Positions 19,492-28,034 of a stretch of DNA of 64,000 bases are shown here, piece after piece; positions within the stretch are counted from its first letter, which is position 1; every line of letters begins with the position of its first letter. A program made the translations under genes and the position numbers. Below the pieces are notes generated by a model. That model made no database searches and was not told the origin of the DNA. It worked only from the letters and a program-made list of their open reading frames with translations. Source of the stretch: Enterobacter hormaechei subsp. hoffmannii (GTDB lineage: Bacteria; Pseudomonadota; Gammaproteobacteria; Enterobacterales; Enterobacteriaceae); contig NZ_CP017186.1 in NCBI RefSeq assembly GCF_001729745.1, forward strand, positions 1,736,001 through 1,800,000, given 5' to 3'.

Positions 19492-19797
19492 ATGTTTCAG
19501 TTAAAACCGGGCAGCATGGCGATAATTGTGGGTGCGCGTACGACGGCGGGCCGTCGAAATATCGGTAAATCCGTGGAGCTGTTTGGCCTTTGTCAGCCGG
19601 GCCAGCGTTTTGTGAACCCGGTTAACGGCGTCATGACGCAATTACCTGATACATCAGCGCGTGCGCTGTGGCTGGTCACCGGTGATGTTTACGCCTTTGA
19701 TAATCAGCACGGTTTTGCGTTTGTTCGCCCGGAACATTTGATGCCGCTTACTCCCGACGAGATGCCACACAACGTGGATGAGCTGGCAATCGGTTAA
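19492..19797 (+). CDS. Small protein of unknown function
   Basis: A 101-residue product that I do not recognise. It begins MFQLKPGSMAIIVGARTTAG, reads like a compact beta-rich, SH3-like fold (short strands with Gly-Asn turns), and ends in an acidic stretch (LTPDEMPHNVDEL). There is no signal peptide or membrane helix. A purine-rich GAGAAGAAG lies just before the ATG. It ends immediately before the convergent yeaO stop (no intergenic base), and K-12 has no gene here. Proteins of this style occur in phage and plasmid regions, but that is only an impression. Confidence 0.65.
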   Translation: MFQLKPGSMAIIVGARTTAGRRNIGKSVELFGLCQPGQRFVNPVNGVMTQLPDTSARALWLVTGDVYAFDNQHGFAFVRPEHLMPLTPDEMPHNVDELAIG

Positions 19798-20142
19798 TCA
19801 CAGTTTACGCAGCCAGTCCGCCAGTACCCGCGCGTGATTCTGCTCCGTATTTTTCGCCCCATAGAGTAGCGTCACGGTCTGCTGTCGGGCGAGGGCCGCC
19901 AGGCGTTTGCCTTCATCCTGATGCTGCGCCAGCTCTTTACGATAGGCTTCACTGAACGCGGTGAAATCTATCGTTTCACTGTGAAAGGCTTTCCGCAGTT
20001 CGCTGGACGGCGTTAGCGCTTTACACCACTCATCACAGGCGAGGTCGGTCTTTTTTATCCCTCGCGGCCAGAGTCTGTCTACCAGCACCCGGTAACCATC
20101 GTCTGACGTTGCCTGTTCATAGACGCGCTTACATTGAATCAT
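19798..20142 (-). CDS. yeaO: YeaO, DUF488 protein
   Basis: A 114-residue cytoplasmic protein of the DUF488/YeaO family, function unknown. The family core VLVDRLWPRGIKK, DEWCKAL and LLYGAKNTEQNHA is present, and the length is one less than E. coli YeaO. It has an AGGAGG ribosome site. It belongs to the yoaF-yeaO-nimT neighbourhood of K-12. Confidence 0.94.
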   Translation of the reverse strand: MIQCKRVYEQATSDDGYRVLVDRLWPRGIKKTDLACDEWCKALTPSSELRKAFHSETIDFTAFSEAYRKELAQHQDEGKRLAALARQQTVTLLYGAKNTEQNHARVLADWLRKL

Positions 20143-20248
20143 CCGTTTTCCTCCTACCGTGCGACGTTCGGCAAGAACACTATAGCACCCGGCGTTTAAG
20201 CACCCAATTTAAGGTATTGTGATAATTGCAAAAGATCGGTAGTCTGAG

Positions 20249-20287
20249 GTTCCTTATGTTATCTGAAAATCCTCCGGCATAAGGAAT
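20249..20287 (+). promoter_or_regulatory. Leader hairpin masking a ribosome site
   Basis: TTCCTTATG (20250-20258) is perfectly complementary to CATAAGGAA (20278-20286). The second arm contains AAGGA, the ribosome site of the gene at 20293. In the closed state translation would be reduced. The leader peptide frame at 20256 runs through the hairpin. Confidence 0.6.
20256..20282 (+). CDS. Eight-residue leader peptide MLSENPPA
   Basis: A tiny ORF with its own ribosome site (GAGG, six bases before the ATG). The peptide is MLSENPPA; its TAA overlaps the AAGGA ribosome site of the next gene. Ribosomes translating it would open the surrounding hairpin, and the Pro-Pro pair could slow them. Reads like a leader-peptide switch, but there is no family evidence. 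Confidence 0.45.
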   Translation: MLSENPPA

Positions 20288-20292
20288 CTCTC

Positions 20293-21000
20293 ATGGAACT
20301 CTCCCCGGTTAAAACGACGCTGCGCATTGCGCTGGTTGGTGATTACAATCCCGATGTTATTGCGCACCAGGCGATCCCGCTGGCGATTGACGACGCCGCT
20401 GCGGTTCTGGATCTCACCGCTGATTATGACTGGCTCGCCACGCCTGAGCTGACCAACCCCGAAGACCTGGTCGGGTACGATGCCATCTGGCTGGTACCGG
20501 CAAGCCCGTATAAAAACACCGAGGCGGCGTTTATTGCCGCGCGTTACGCGCGTGAAAACAGCATCCCTTTTCTCGGCACCTGCGGCGGGTTCCAGCATGC
20601 GCTGATTGAGTATGCCCGTAATGTGCTGGGCTGGCACGATGCAGGCCATGCCGAAACCGATACCGAGGGGAGGATGGTGATTGCGCCGCTGGCCTGCTCG
20701 CTGGTGGAAAAAACCGACGCGATTGAGCTGCGGAACAACACGCTGATTGCCAAAGCGTACGGCAAGCCGGAAATTCATGAAGGTTATCACTGCAATTACG
20801 GCGTCTCGTCTGAGTTTGCCAGCCAGCTTGAGCGGGGCGACATGCGCGTAACGGGCTGGGACGAGCAGGGCGAGATCCGCGCGGCAGAGCTGCTGACCCA
20901 TCCTTTCTTTGTCATCACCCTGTTCCAGCATGAGCGGGCTGCGCTTCAAGGGCGCCCGGTGGTGCTGGTACAGGCCATGCTGCGGGCGGCGCAGGGATAA
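20293..21000 (+). CDS. CTP-synthase-like class I glutamine amidotransferase
   Basis: A stand-alone 235-residue glutaminase domain related to the C-terminal half of CTP synthase; true substrate unknown. The nucleophile Cys97 sits in FLGTCGGFQHALIEY, and a His/Glu pair equivalent to the rest of the triad is in ITLFQHERAAL. It lacks the synthetase domain of PyrG. Start ATG 20293 follows AAGGA by eight bases. The family is sometimes annotated as CTP synthase C-terminal region-related protein. The upstream leader suggests translational control. Confidence 0.8.
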   Translation: MELSPVKTTLRIALVGDYNPDVIAHQAIPLAIDDAAAVLDLTADYDWLATPELTNPEDLVGYDAIWLVPASPYKNTEAAFIAARYARENSIPFLGTCGGFQHALIEYARNVLGWHDAGHAETDTEGRMVIAPLACSLVEKTDAIELRNNTLIAKAYGKPEIHEGYHCNYGVSSEFASQLERGDMRVTGWDEQGEIRAAELLTHPFFVITLFQHERAALQGRPVVLVQAMLRAAQG

Positions 21001-21023
21001 AAAAAGCAGACCGTCAGGTCTGC
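21000..21023 (-). terminator. nimT terminator
   Basis: Stem GCAGACC / GGTCTGC with loop GTCA. On the nimT strand it is followed by six or more U. It begins nine bases beyond the nimT stop. Confidence 0.8.
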
Positions 21024-21031
21024 CTTGAATG

Positions 21032-22219
21032 TCAGCGGGGTGTGATCTCCCGGTCACGCCCGGCCAGCATGCCGCACAGGGCCATCACTACCGCAGCCAG
21101 CGCGCAGGCCAGCAGCGGAATGCGCCAGTCTCCGGCGGTATCGTGAATTTTCCCCATCAGCGGTGGGCCACAGGCCGCCAGCATATAGCCAATCGACTGT
21201 GCCATGCCGGAGAGCGCGGCGGCCTGATGGGCCGAGCTGGCGCGCAGTCCGATAAACGTCAGGCCGAGGATCATGGTGGCGCCGGATCCAAAGCCAAACA
21301 CCAGCGTCCAGACGACGGCCAGCCCCGGCGCGAACCAGAACCCGGCCGCACTGACGGCGCACATCAGAGCGACAAGCCCGGCTATGCCACGCTGATCGTT
21401 AAGACGGTGCAGGATCAGCGGAATGGCGAGACCGGGAACAGCGGTTGCCAGCTGGAGAAGTCCGTGCATGGAGCCAGCCTGCGTTTCGCTGTAGCCGTGG
21501 CTAAGTAAAATCGCGGGTAACCAGCCGATAATGACGTAGTAAATCAGCGAGTTAATGCCCAGAAAAAGCGTCACCTGCCAGGCGAGTGCGGAGCGCCAGA
21601 TTGCCCGATTGTGCAACGCGCCCGCACCGGTCAGGGTGGCGGCCGGCCTCTGGCGCCATTGCGGTAACCACAGCAGCAGCGCCACCAGCGGGAAGAACAT
21701 CAGCATCAACAGCGCCCCGTGCCAGCCACCACTCCCCAGCGACAGCGGGACGATCAGCGCCGACCCTGCGGCAGCGGCGGCTCCCATCGTCAGCGAATAA
21801 GCCCCCGTCAGTTTTGCGACCTGGCCCGGAAAATCACGTTTGATTAATCCGGGTAACAGTACATTGCCCAGCGCAATCCCACAGCCCACGATCGCCGTAC
21901 CGATAAACAGCAGCGAGGCCGACGGCAGCGAACGTACGCCAATCCCGATGCAAATCAGCAGCAGAGCGATAAACAGGCTGCGCTCCATGCCCAGGCGCCG
22001 GGCGACGCCTGCGGCAAGGGGAGAGATAAAGGCGAAGGCCAGCAGAGGCAGCGTTGTGAGCAGGCCGGTTTGCGCCGTGCTTAAGCCATAGTCCTGTCGG
22101 ATGGTGTCGAGCAGGGGGGCGACACCGGTAAAGGTGACGCGCAGCGTCGTGGCGATCATCAGGATGCCTGCAACCAGCAGCGCGCCCTGTTTCCCGGAAG
22201 GTTGAATAGCAGTAGTCAT
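21032..22219 (-). CDS. nimT: NimT (YeaN), MFS exporter
   Basis: Twelve-span major facilitator of the CynX/NimT branch. In E. coli it exports 2-nitroimidazole. The 395-residue product begins with a short polar N-terminus and shows twelve hydrophobic segments. The family loop GVARRLGMERSL lies after helix 2 and a Gly-rich FGFGSGATMILG late in the second half. It is divergent from its AraC-type regulator nimR across about 100 bases. Confidence 0.92.
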   Translation of the reverse strand: MTTAIQPSGKQGALLVAGILMIATTLRVTFTGVAPLLDTIRQDYGLSTAQTGLLTTLPLLAFAFISPLAAGVARRLGMERSLFIALLLICIGIGVRSLPSASLLFIGTAIVGCGIALGNVLLPGLIKRDFPGQVAKLTGAYSLTMGAAAAAGSALIVPLSLGSGGWHGALLMLMFFPLVALLLWLPQWRQRPAATLTGAGALHNRAIWRSALAWQVTLFLGINSLIYYVIIGWLPAILLSHGYSETQAGSMHGLLQLATAVPGLAIPLILHRLNDQRGIAGLVALMCAVSAAGFWFAPGLAVVWTLVFGFGSGATMILGLTFIGLRASSAHQAAALSGMAQSIGYMLAACGPPLMGKIHDTAGDWRIPLLACALAAVVMALCGMLAGRDREITPR

Positions 22220-22318
22220 TATTGTCTCTTACGTTCAGGCGAGCGCATACCATACCGATTTAAGTCGTGGTTGAAATCAGGCTAAAATGACAGTTTATCG
22301 CTAATATCGGACAACTTT

Positions 22319-23110
22319 ATGTATGGACTGGGACTCGACGGCTACGATCCCGATAGCCACCACGACGCGGCGGTGGCCTTTCGCATCCGCGTGGTGGCAC
22401 AAGAACAGTACATTCCGCTGCATCTGCACCGCAAAGGGCAGTTGATTATGGCGCTGGGAGGAGCGATCACCTGTGAAGTAGAGAACGCGATGCTGATGGT
22501 GCCGCCCCAGTATGCGGTGTGGATCCCGGGTCAAACGCCGCACAGCAACAAGGCGACGCCCGGCGCGCAGCTCTGCCTGCTGTTTATTGAACCCGGTGCG
22601 CTCGAATTGCCGACCCGTACCTGTACGTTGAAAATATCACCCCTGGTGCGGGAGCTGGTGCTGGCGCTCGCGGACAGGTCACAGGAGGAACTGCCTCTTC
22701 CCGCTACCGGAAGGCTGGTTGACGTCCTGTTTGATGAACTGCCCCTGCAACCGCAGGAGCATCTCCAGCTGCCGGTATCTCCGCATCCGAAAATTCGTCT
22801 GATGAGTGAGACCATGGCAAACGAACCTGCCGCCTGGCAGACGCTGGCGCAGTGGGCCAGCCACTTTGCCATGAGCGAGCGCAATCTGGCGCGGCTGGTG
22901 GTGAAAGAGACCGGCTTAAGCTTTCGCCGCTGGCGACACCAGCTCCAGCTGATTGTCGCATTGCAGTTTTTGATCGGCGGAAAGTCGGTCCAGCAGGCGG
23001 CGCAGGCGCTGGGGTATGACTCCACCACCGCCTTTATCACCATGTTCAAGAAAGGACTGGGACAGACGCCCGCCCGCTATATCGCCAGCCTGACTACGAC
23101 TTCCCGATAA
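22319..23110 (+). CDS. nimR: NimR (YeaM), AraC-family regulator
   Basis: Transcription factor that controls nimT in E. coli. The 263-residue product has an N-terminal cupin ([14 protein letters not shown]) at about 30-90 and a C-terminal double helix-turn-helix, whose second unit [20 protein letters not shown] is typical. It is about ten residues shorter at the N-terminus than my memory of E. coli NimR; an upstream start is not visible in frame. Its last 17 bases overlap the convergent yeaL gene. Confidence 0.9.
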   Translation: MYGLGLDGYDPDSHHDAAVAFRIRVVAQEQYIPLHLHRKGQLIMALGGAITCEVENAMLMVPPQYAVWIPGQTPHSNKATPGAQLCLLFIEPGALELPTRTCTLKISPLVRELVLALADRSQEELPLPATGRLVDVLFDELPLQPQEHLQLPVSPHPKIRLMSETMANEPAAWQTLAQWASHFAMSERNLARLVVKETGLSFRRWRHQLQLIVALQFLIGGKSVQQAAQALGYDSTTAFITMFKKGLGQTPARYIASLTTTSR

Positions 23111-23540
23111 ACAGCGAAACCAGTCCGGCAGCAATCAGCGGGCCAACCGGCACGCCACGAAATAGCGCCACGCCTAACACGGTGCCCACCAGCAGCCCGG
23201 CCACCAGAGAAGGCTGGCTGCTCATCAGCGTCACGCCGCGCCCGCCAAGCCATGAGACAAAAACGCCCACTGCAATCGCCACCAGCGATTTCCAGTTCAC
23301 AAAGGAGTGCAGCAGCGTTGAGGCCGGTAGCGTTCCGCTGGCAATCGGGGCCATCACACCGATGGTCAAAATAATGATCCCGATGGTAAGCCCCTGTTTT
23401 TCTATCCACGGGAAGAAGGTGTTCAACGGTGTGACGCGAACGATGATCAGGACCAAAATGGAAATCGCGACGGTGGTATTGTGGCTGACAAAACCCAGAG
23501 CAGCCAGGGCCAGAAGTATGAGTAGTGTAGGGTCGAACAT
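23094..23540 (-). CDS. yeaL: YeaL, DUF441 membrane protein
   Basis: A 148-residue inner-membrane protein of unknown function. [17 protein letters not shown] and [17 protein letters not shown] match the DUF441 family. Four hydrophobic segments with Gly-rich linkers are visible, and a short C-terminal SLFIGKS. The gene overlaps the nimR 3' end by 17 bases. A perfect dyad lies 22 bases upstream of the ATG. Confidence 0.95.
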   Translation of the reverse strand: MFDPTLLILLALAALGFVSHNTTVAISILVLIIVRVTPLNTFFPWIEKQGLTIGIIILTIGVMAPIASGTLPASTLLHSFVNWKSLVAIAVGVFVSWLGGRGVTLMSSQPSLVAGLLVGTVLGVALFRGVPVGPLIAAGLVSLFIGKS

Positions 23541-23561
23541 GACGGGATCCTTGCCAAAAAT

Positions 23562-23577
23562 AGTAAGCCTGCTTACT
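23562..23577. promoter_or_regulatory. Perfect dyad upstream of yeaL
   Basis: AGTAAGCCTGCTTACT is a seven-base inverted repeat around CT, 22-37 bases before the yeaL start. The size fits an operator for a dimeric repressor. No regulator can be assigned. Confidence 0.4.
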
Positions 23578-23646
23578 TTACGCGCAAACGCGACGGCAGG
23601 CAGGCTTTACTAAAAAAATTGTCTATTTTTGGGCACTTGCCTGACG

Positions 23647-25683
23647 TCAGTCCACCAGTTGCTGGATAAGCGGACTCCCTTCGCGGATAAACACCGGGAT
23701 GGTTTCCAGCGCCGCAGGCACCCGGATATGCTCCCCACCGGCGTAGCGCTCACCGTTGAGGGCGATCCAGCTATTGCCCGTCGGCAGCCAGACATCGCGC
23801 TCACGCTGACCGGCCTGCATAACCGGCGCCACCAGAAGATCTTCACCAAACAGATACTGATCTTCACACGCCCAGCTCTGCTTATCCTTCGGATAGTGCC
23901 AGAACAGCGGACGCATGAGCGGGTCTCCGTGCAGATGAGCCTGCCGGTACAACGCGTCAATATACGGGCGCAGGGTTTCGCGCACGGTAAGCCAGTGCTG
24001 CATGATGGCGTAATTCTCTTCTCCGTAACTCCACAGCTCATTAGGCGAACCGCTGTTACACTGAGGAATACCGTCACGGTAGCCCTCCGGAGGTTGGATC
24101 TGCGGTTCGCGATAGCCGTGCATGCGCAGTACCGGTGTAAACACCGCCCACTGGAACCAACGGATCAGCAATTCATGGAACGCCGGGTCGTTAACGTTCC
24201 CTCCCTGGAAGCCGCCGATATCGGTCGTCCACCATGGGATCCCCGCCAGCCCCATATTCAGTCCTGCGGCGAGTTGATTGCGAAAAGCATGGAACGAGGA
24301 GTGGACATCACCCGACCACGCCAGCACGCCGAAGCGTTGGCTGCCTGCCCAGGCGCAGCGTACCAGGTTAACAATGTCGGTTTCGCCGTTTGCCTGGAGC
24401 CCATCGTAAAAGCCCTGCGCAAAGTCACGCGGGTAGCGATTGCCCACTTCCAGTACCGGACCGGCGTGGTAGCGATAGTTGTCAAAATCATAGGCGCGGT
24501 ATTCCGGCTCCGCTTCGTCCAGCCAGAACAGCTTAATGCCCATGTCGTAGTAATTTTTCTTCACCGTATCCCAGACGAATTTCCGCGCCTCAGGATGGGT
24601 CGCATCAAAGAAGGTGGTATTGCCCATAAAATCGAGGTTGACCTGCACGCCGCGCTCACTGCTGACAAGCCAGCCTTTGGCTTTCATCAGCGGGTAGAGG
24701 GGGCTGCGCGCCTCTACCGTTGGCCACACCGACACCATCAGCGCAATACCCATTTCGCGCAGCTCGTCGACCATGCCTTCAGGATCGGGCCAGTCTACGG
24801 GGTCGAAGCACCAGGTGCCCTGATTCGGCCAGTGGAAAAAGTCGATGACCATCACCGACAGCGGCAGATTACGGCGGCGATACTCCCGCGCAACCTCCAG
24901 CACCTCCTGCTGGGTGCGGTATCGCAATTTGCACTGCCACAGCCCGCTGATAAACGCCGGGGCGGGGGGCGGAGTACCGGTGGCTTTCACATACTGGCGG
25001 GTGATATCCGCCACCGTGTCAGCGGCGGTGATCCAGTAGTCCATCTCTCCTGTGACGCGGGCGCGCCATTCCGTCTGATTTTTTGCAAAGCTGGCTTCAC
25101 CAATCGCCGGGTTGTTCCACAGCAGGCCATAGCCAAGGCTGGACTGCATAAAGGGCACGCTGGCCTGGGAGTTGCGCTGAGCCAGCTCCAGCGTGCAGCC
25201 TTTCAGATCCAGCCACGGCTGTTGATACTGACCCATGCCATAGATGCGTTCATCCGGACGCGATTCAAACCGGACGGTGAGCTGATATTTGCCCCCCATC
25301 AGCGGTTTAAATTCGCGGCCATCCAGCTTCAGAGCGCTGACATATTTATCCTGACTCTTCTCGCTGGCACCGATACCCACCGTTGAACGCTGGCGCCACA
25401 TCTCCTCCAGCAGCAGTTCGCCGCGCTGATTGTAGAAGGCCAACTGACCTTTAAGGTTCAGGGTCGCGGTAATATTGCCGTTGCGCAGCGTCAGGCTTTC
25501 CGCTTCGGCGACAATCTCGGCCTGGCAAGGGGCGGCGGGTAACAGTGCCTGTAAGGCGTCATCAAATGCCGGGGAGCAGGTGGCCCTGACGCGAAGACTG
25601 TTTTCTCCCCAGGGTTCGATGCGCAGGATCTGGCGTTCAAAACGCCATTCGATACAGTTGGAATGTTGAATCAGCTCACTCAT
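23647..25683 (-). CDS. GH31 alpha-glycosidase
   Basis: Glycoside hydrolase family 31 enzyme of 678 residues, probably an alpha-xylosidase or alpha-glucosidase; no signal peptide, so cytoplasmic. The order is an N-terminal beta-sandwich (GMGQYQQPWLDLKG), then a TIM barrel with nucleophile Asp389 in FWLDEAEPE and acid/base Asp459 in AWSGDVHSSF, then C-terminal beta domains. The Asp-Glu-Ala-Glu context differs from YicI and leaves the exact substrate open. It follows a GPH symporter gene by 15 bases, so both should act on one imported oligosaccharide. K-12 has no such pair at this site. Confidence 0.88.
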   Translation of the reverse strand: MSELIQHSNCIEWRFERQILRIEPWGENSLRVRATCSPAFDDALQALLPAAPCQAEIVAEAESLTLRNGNITATLNLKGQLAFYNQRGELLLEEMWRQRSTVGIGASEKSQDKYVSALKLDGREFKPLMGGKYQLTVRFESRPDERIYGMGQYQQPWLDLKGCTLELAQRNSQASVPFMQSSLGYGLLWNNPAIGEASFAKNQTEWRARVTGEMDYWITAADTVADITRQYVKATGTPPPAPAFISGLWQCKLRYRTQQEVLEVAREYRRRNLPLSVMVIDFFHWPNQGTWCFDPVDWPDPEGMVDELREMGIALMVSVWPTVEARSPLYPLMKAKGWLVSSERGVQVNLDFMGNTTFFDATHPEARKFVWDTVKKNYYDMGIKLFWLDEAEPEYRAYDFDNYRYHAGPVLEVGNRYPRDFAQGFYDGLQANGETDIVNLVRCAWAGSQRFGVLAWSGDVHSSFHAFRNQLAAGLNMGLAGIPWWTTDIGGFQGGNVNDPAFHELLIRWFQWAVFTPVLRMHGYREPQIQPPEGYRDGIPQCNSGSPNELWSYGEENYAIMQHWLTVRETLRPYIDALYRQAHLHGDPLMRPLFWHYPKDKQSWACEDQYLFGEDLLVAPVMQAGQRERDVWLPTGNSWIALNGERYAGGEHIRVPAALETIPVFIREGSPLIQQLVD

Positions 25684-25698
25684 GGATAATGCGTCCTT

Positions 25699-27030
25699 CT
25701 AAACAGGGTGTTTGGCGAGATGGATGGATTGCATTGTGCTGTCGTCGAGCTTGTACCAGCGCAGCGTGGCAAACGCGCAGAGCGACAAGATGCCAGGTAC
25801 GACGGTGAAGAGGGCGATGATGCAGTACATGGCCGTGGTAGTTTGTTCCGGGGCATTGGCAACATAGCCGCTTAAGCCCAGCGTCCAGCCAACAATCGCG
25901 CCGCTGATCGCCATCCCCAGCTTGAGTACGGCGAGGAAGGTGGAGAAGATCACGCCGTCCATGCGTTTGCCCTGTTTCCATTCGCCGTAATCGGCGACAT
26001 CCGCCATCATCACCCACATTAGCGTGGTGGTGGCCTGGTAAAGAGTGGAGACGATAAACGTCATGGGCACCAGAATAAGCACCGACTTAGGCGCAAAGAA
26101 CAGGGCGATGCTGAGTACCCCCGCCAGTACGGAACAATATCCAAACATCTGCACTTTGCTGACGTTCTGCGTCAGACGTTTGGCCAGCGCGCTGCCTGCG
26201 GCTTTCCCGAGAATATGCGCCCCGAGCATCCACATAAAATAGCTTGCGCTACCGAGATAATAAGTGACGAAATACATCATTGCGCCAAGGCGAATAACGC
26301 CAAAACCAATATTGGTTAATACCAGGACGGCGACAACTCGCCATTGGTCGTTTCGTAATAAATCCCGTAGTTCCGCAAGATAATTATTGTGGGTGGCGGG
26401 AGCCTTAATACGTTCACGCGTATTGGCGAAGCAGATCCAGAACATGATCACCGCGACGGTCGCCATAATGGCCATCGCCCAGCGGTAGCCCAGTAATTTA
26501 TCGTCGCCGCCTAAAAACTCTGCCAGCGGCATCATAAAGAATGTCGACAACGCGCCACCCAGCGTGGCAAGGAAAAAGCGATAAGACTGAAGGGAAATTC
26601 GCGCATCGTTGTCGGGCGTAATTACCGCGCCCATGGAGCAATAGGGAATATTGATTGCGGTATACATCAGCATCATCAGGGTATAGCTGACGGTGGCGAA
26701 AATCATTTTACCGTGCAGGTCGAGCGACGCCGGCACGGCGTAGGTCAGCAGACAGCTTGCGCCAAAGGGCAGCGCCAGCCACAGCATCCAGGGGCGGAAT
26801 TTTCCCCAGCGGGTACGCGTCCTGTCTGCGATATAGCCCATCGCCGGATCAATTATGGCATCGGCGGTTCTCGCCAGAAGAAACATAGTGCCCACGAATG
26901 CGGCAGGTAACCCCACCACGTCCGTATAGTAAAACGTCAGAAAAATAATGACGTTATCCAGCCCAATATGGCTCGCCATATCGCCTAACCCATAACTGAT
27001 TTTTTCTTTACGGGTAATTATCTCGGTCAT
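25699..27030 (-). CDS. GPH-family sugar:cation symporter (YicJ-like)
   Basis: Inner-membrane symporter of the glycoside-pentoside-hexuronide family, 443 residues. It begins TEIITRKEKISYGLGDMASH and has the family motifs GYIADRTRTRWGKFRPW after the second span and DVADYGEWKQGKRMDG in the middle. Twelve hydrophobic helices are visible. I chose ATG 27030; the open frame extends 17 codons further without conserved sequence. It is the first gene of a two-gene unit with GH31. Tandem AAGGTTAAC repeats lie upstream. Confidence 0.9.
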   Translation of the reverse strand: MTEIITRKEKISYGLGDMASHIGLDNVIIFLTFYYTDVVGLPAAFVGTMFLLARTADAIIDPAMGYIADRTRTRWGKFRPWMLWLALPFGASCLLTYAVPASLDLHGKMIFATVSYTLMMLMYTAINIPYCSMGAVITPDNDARISLQSYRFFLATLGGALSTFFMMPLAEFLGGDDKLLGYRWAMAIMATVAVIMFWICFANTRERIKAPATHNNYLAELRDLLRNDQWRVVAVLVLTNIGFGVIRLGAMMYFVTYYLGSASYFMWMLGAHILGKAAGSALAKRLTQNVSKVQMFGYCSVLAGVLSIALFFAPKSVLILVPMTFIVSTLYQATTTLMWVMMADVADYGEWKQGKRMDGVIFSTFLAVLKLGMAISGAIVGWTLGLSGYVANAPEQTTTAMYCIIALFTVVPGILSLCAFATLRWYKLDDSTMQSIHLAKHPV

Positions 27031-27079
27031 TGTATTCACCTTGCCAGTGTAAGGTTTATTTATGAGGTGCTCCGTAAAC

Positions 27080-27106
27080 AAGGTTAACCATCATGAAAAG
27101 GTTAAC
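27080..27106. promoter_or_regulatory. Tandem AAGGTTAAC repeats upstream of GPH gene
   Basis: AAGGTTAAC occurs at 27080-27088 and 27098-27106, 18 bases apart, 50-76 bases before the symporter start. Direct repeats at near two helical turns suit an activator. No regulator gene is adjacent. Confidence 0.4.
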
Positions 27107-27230
27107 AATTGCGAGATCTGGCATCGGGGTTACGTAAATTTCTTTTCGTGATACCGGTAACAAATAAAGTATTTAAACAGTGACTTTATACGGGGGAGGG
27201 GAGTTAACAGCGAATCGTTTCAGCGAAAAA

Positions 27231-27286
27231 TTGTCATTTCGCGGACGCGTCATTGTCATTTAACTGTCATTTTGCGGGAGTAAAAA
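27231..27286 (+). promoter_or_regulatory. Tandem PhoB-type boxes and -10 upstream of yoaI
   Basis: Repeats in 11-base register: TTGTCATTTCG at 27231, a degenerate unit at 27242, TTGTCATTTAA at 27253 and CTGTCATTTTG at 27264. The last two form a full PhoB box (consensus TGTCA unit every 11 bases). A weak -10, TAAAAA, follows at 27281. This layout is that of a Pho-regulon promoter. Confidence 0.75.
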
Positions 27287-27315
27287 AAAGGGAAATGGGC
27301 AAGGCAGAGGGCATC

Positions 27316-27417
27316 ATGAACGATCCTATGTTTGTCGAAACGCTGATTATCTCCTCATCGTTTTTTATCATCGCGATTATTTTGATTGCTTCCGTGCTGC
27401 TGCTGGAAAACGGCTGA
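27316..27417 (+). CDS. yoaI: YoaI, 33-residue membrane protein
   Basis: The product begins [17 protein letters not shown] and ends VLLLENG. E. coli YoaI (34 residues) begins [17 protein letters not shown], so identity is clear. It has one hydrophobic helix. AGAGGGCATC precedes the ATG. YoaI has been reported as a Pho-induced peptide affecting EnvZ/OmpR signalling; the PhoB-type repeats here agree with Pho control. It sits between the sugar locus and yeaK. Confidence 0.9.
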   Translation: MNDPMFVETLIISSSFFIIAIILIASVLLLENG

Positions 27418-27437
27418 CCGTTAGCCAGCCTCTGTAT

Positions 27438-27938
27438 TTATTGTTTACGGAACGACACCAGTTCAGGACGGGCGATACGCAGATAGTCCTGGGTATCCAT
27501 AATCACCGATTTTTCCAGCAGACCGGCGTTAAAGGCGATCTCGTCAAAGCGCTCAAACAGCAGCGGATCGGCGACCAGCGTCAGATCCGGGTGAAAGCTG
27601 AAGGGGGGAATGGCGCCGAAAACGCAGCCGGTAAGCGCATCCACTTCGGCCGGACTGGCGAGAGATGCCTTAAGCCCTCCGAAATGGCTGGCCAGCAGGC
27701 TCAGATCGGCCTGCCGATCGGCGGCGAGGATTGCCAGAATATGTTTCTTAACGCCGTTGCCTTTTACCTTACAGACCAGCGCTTTTGCTCCCTGGCGGAG
27801 ATCGGTCCCGCGAATTTCACTGACCGCTTCGCATTTCCCTACGGCCTCATGCGCCACCACACGAAAGTGCGCCTCCTGCTCGGTTAATAAGCTGATTAGC
27901 TGCTGATGGGTTGTCGTCCCGATCACGTCATCAGACAT
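27438..27938 (-). CDS. yeaK: YeaK, aminoacyl-tRNA deacylase
   Basis: Free-standing YbaK/ProX-type editing domain of 166 residues that hydrolyses mischarged tRNAs (reported for Ser on Thr and related tRNAs). The family core KALVCKVKG with catalytic Lys, and GCVFGAIPPFSFHPDLTLVADP near residue 105, are present. Neighbouring yoaI is convergent and only 20 bases away. In K-12 two GGDEF genes (dgcJ, cdgI) separate yeaK from yeaH; they are absent here. Confidence 0.93.
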   Translation of the reverse strand: MSDDVIGTTTHQQLISLLTEQEAHFRVVAHEAVGKCEAVSEIRGTDLRQGAKALVCKVKGNGVKKHILAILAADRQADLSLLASHFGGLKASLASPAEVDALTGCVFGAIPPFSFHPDLTLVADPLLFERFDEIAFNAGLLEKSVIMDTQDYLRIARPELVSFRKQ

Positions 27939-28008
27939 AACGATTTCACCTGTGATTAGCCAATACGTAGCTTGCTACATTAGCACGGGAGGGAGAGGGC
28001 TGAAAGAA

Positions 28009-28034
28009 AACAGCCAGCGGGAGCGCTGGCTGTT
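28009..28034 (-). terminator. yeaH terminator
   Basis: Eleven-base stem AACAGCCAGCG / CGCTGGCTGTT with a four-base loop, three bases beyond the yeaH stop. On the yeaH strand it is followed by TTCTTTC. Confidence 0.8.

Noticed and set aside
23629..25386. 585-codon plus-strand open frame antisense to the GH31 gene
   Set aside because: GC-rich third-position shadow; the GH31 catalytic motifs are on the other strand.
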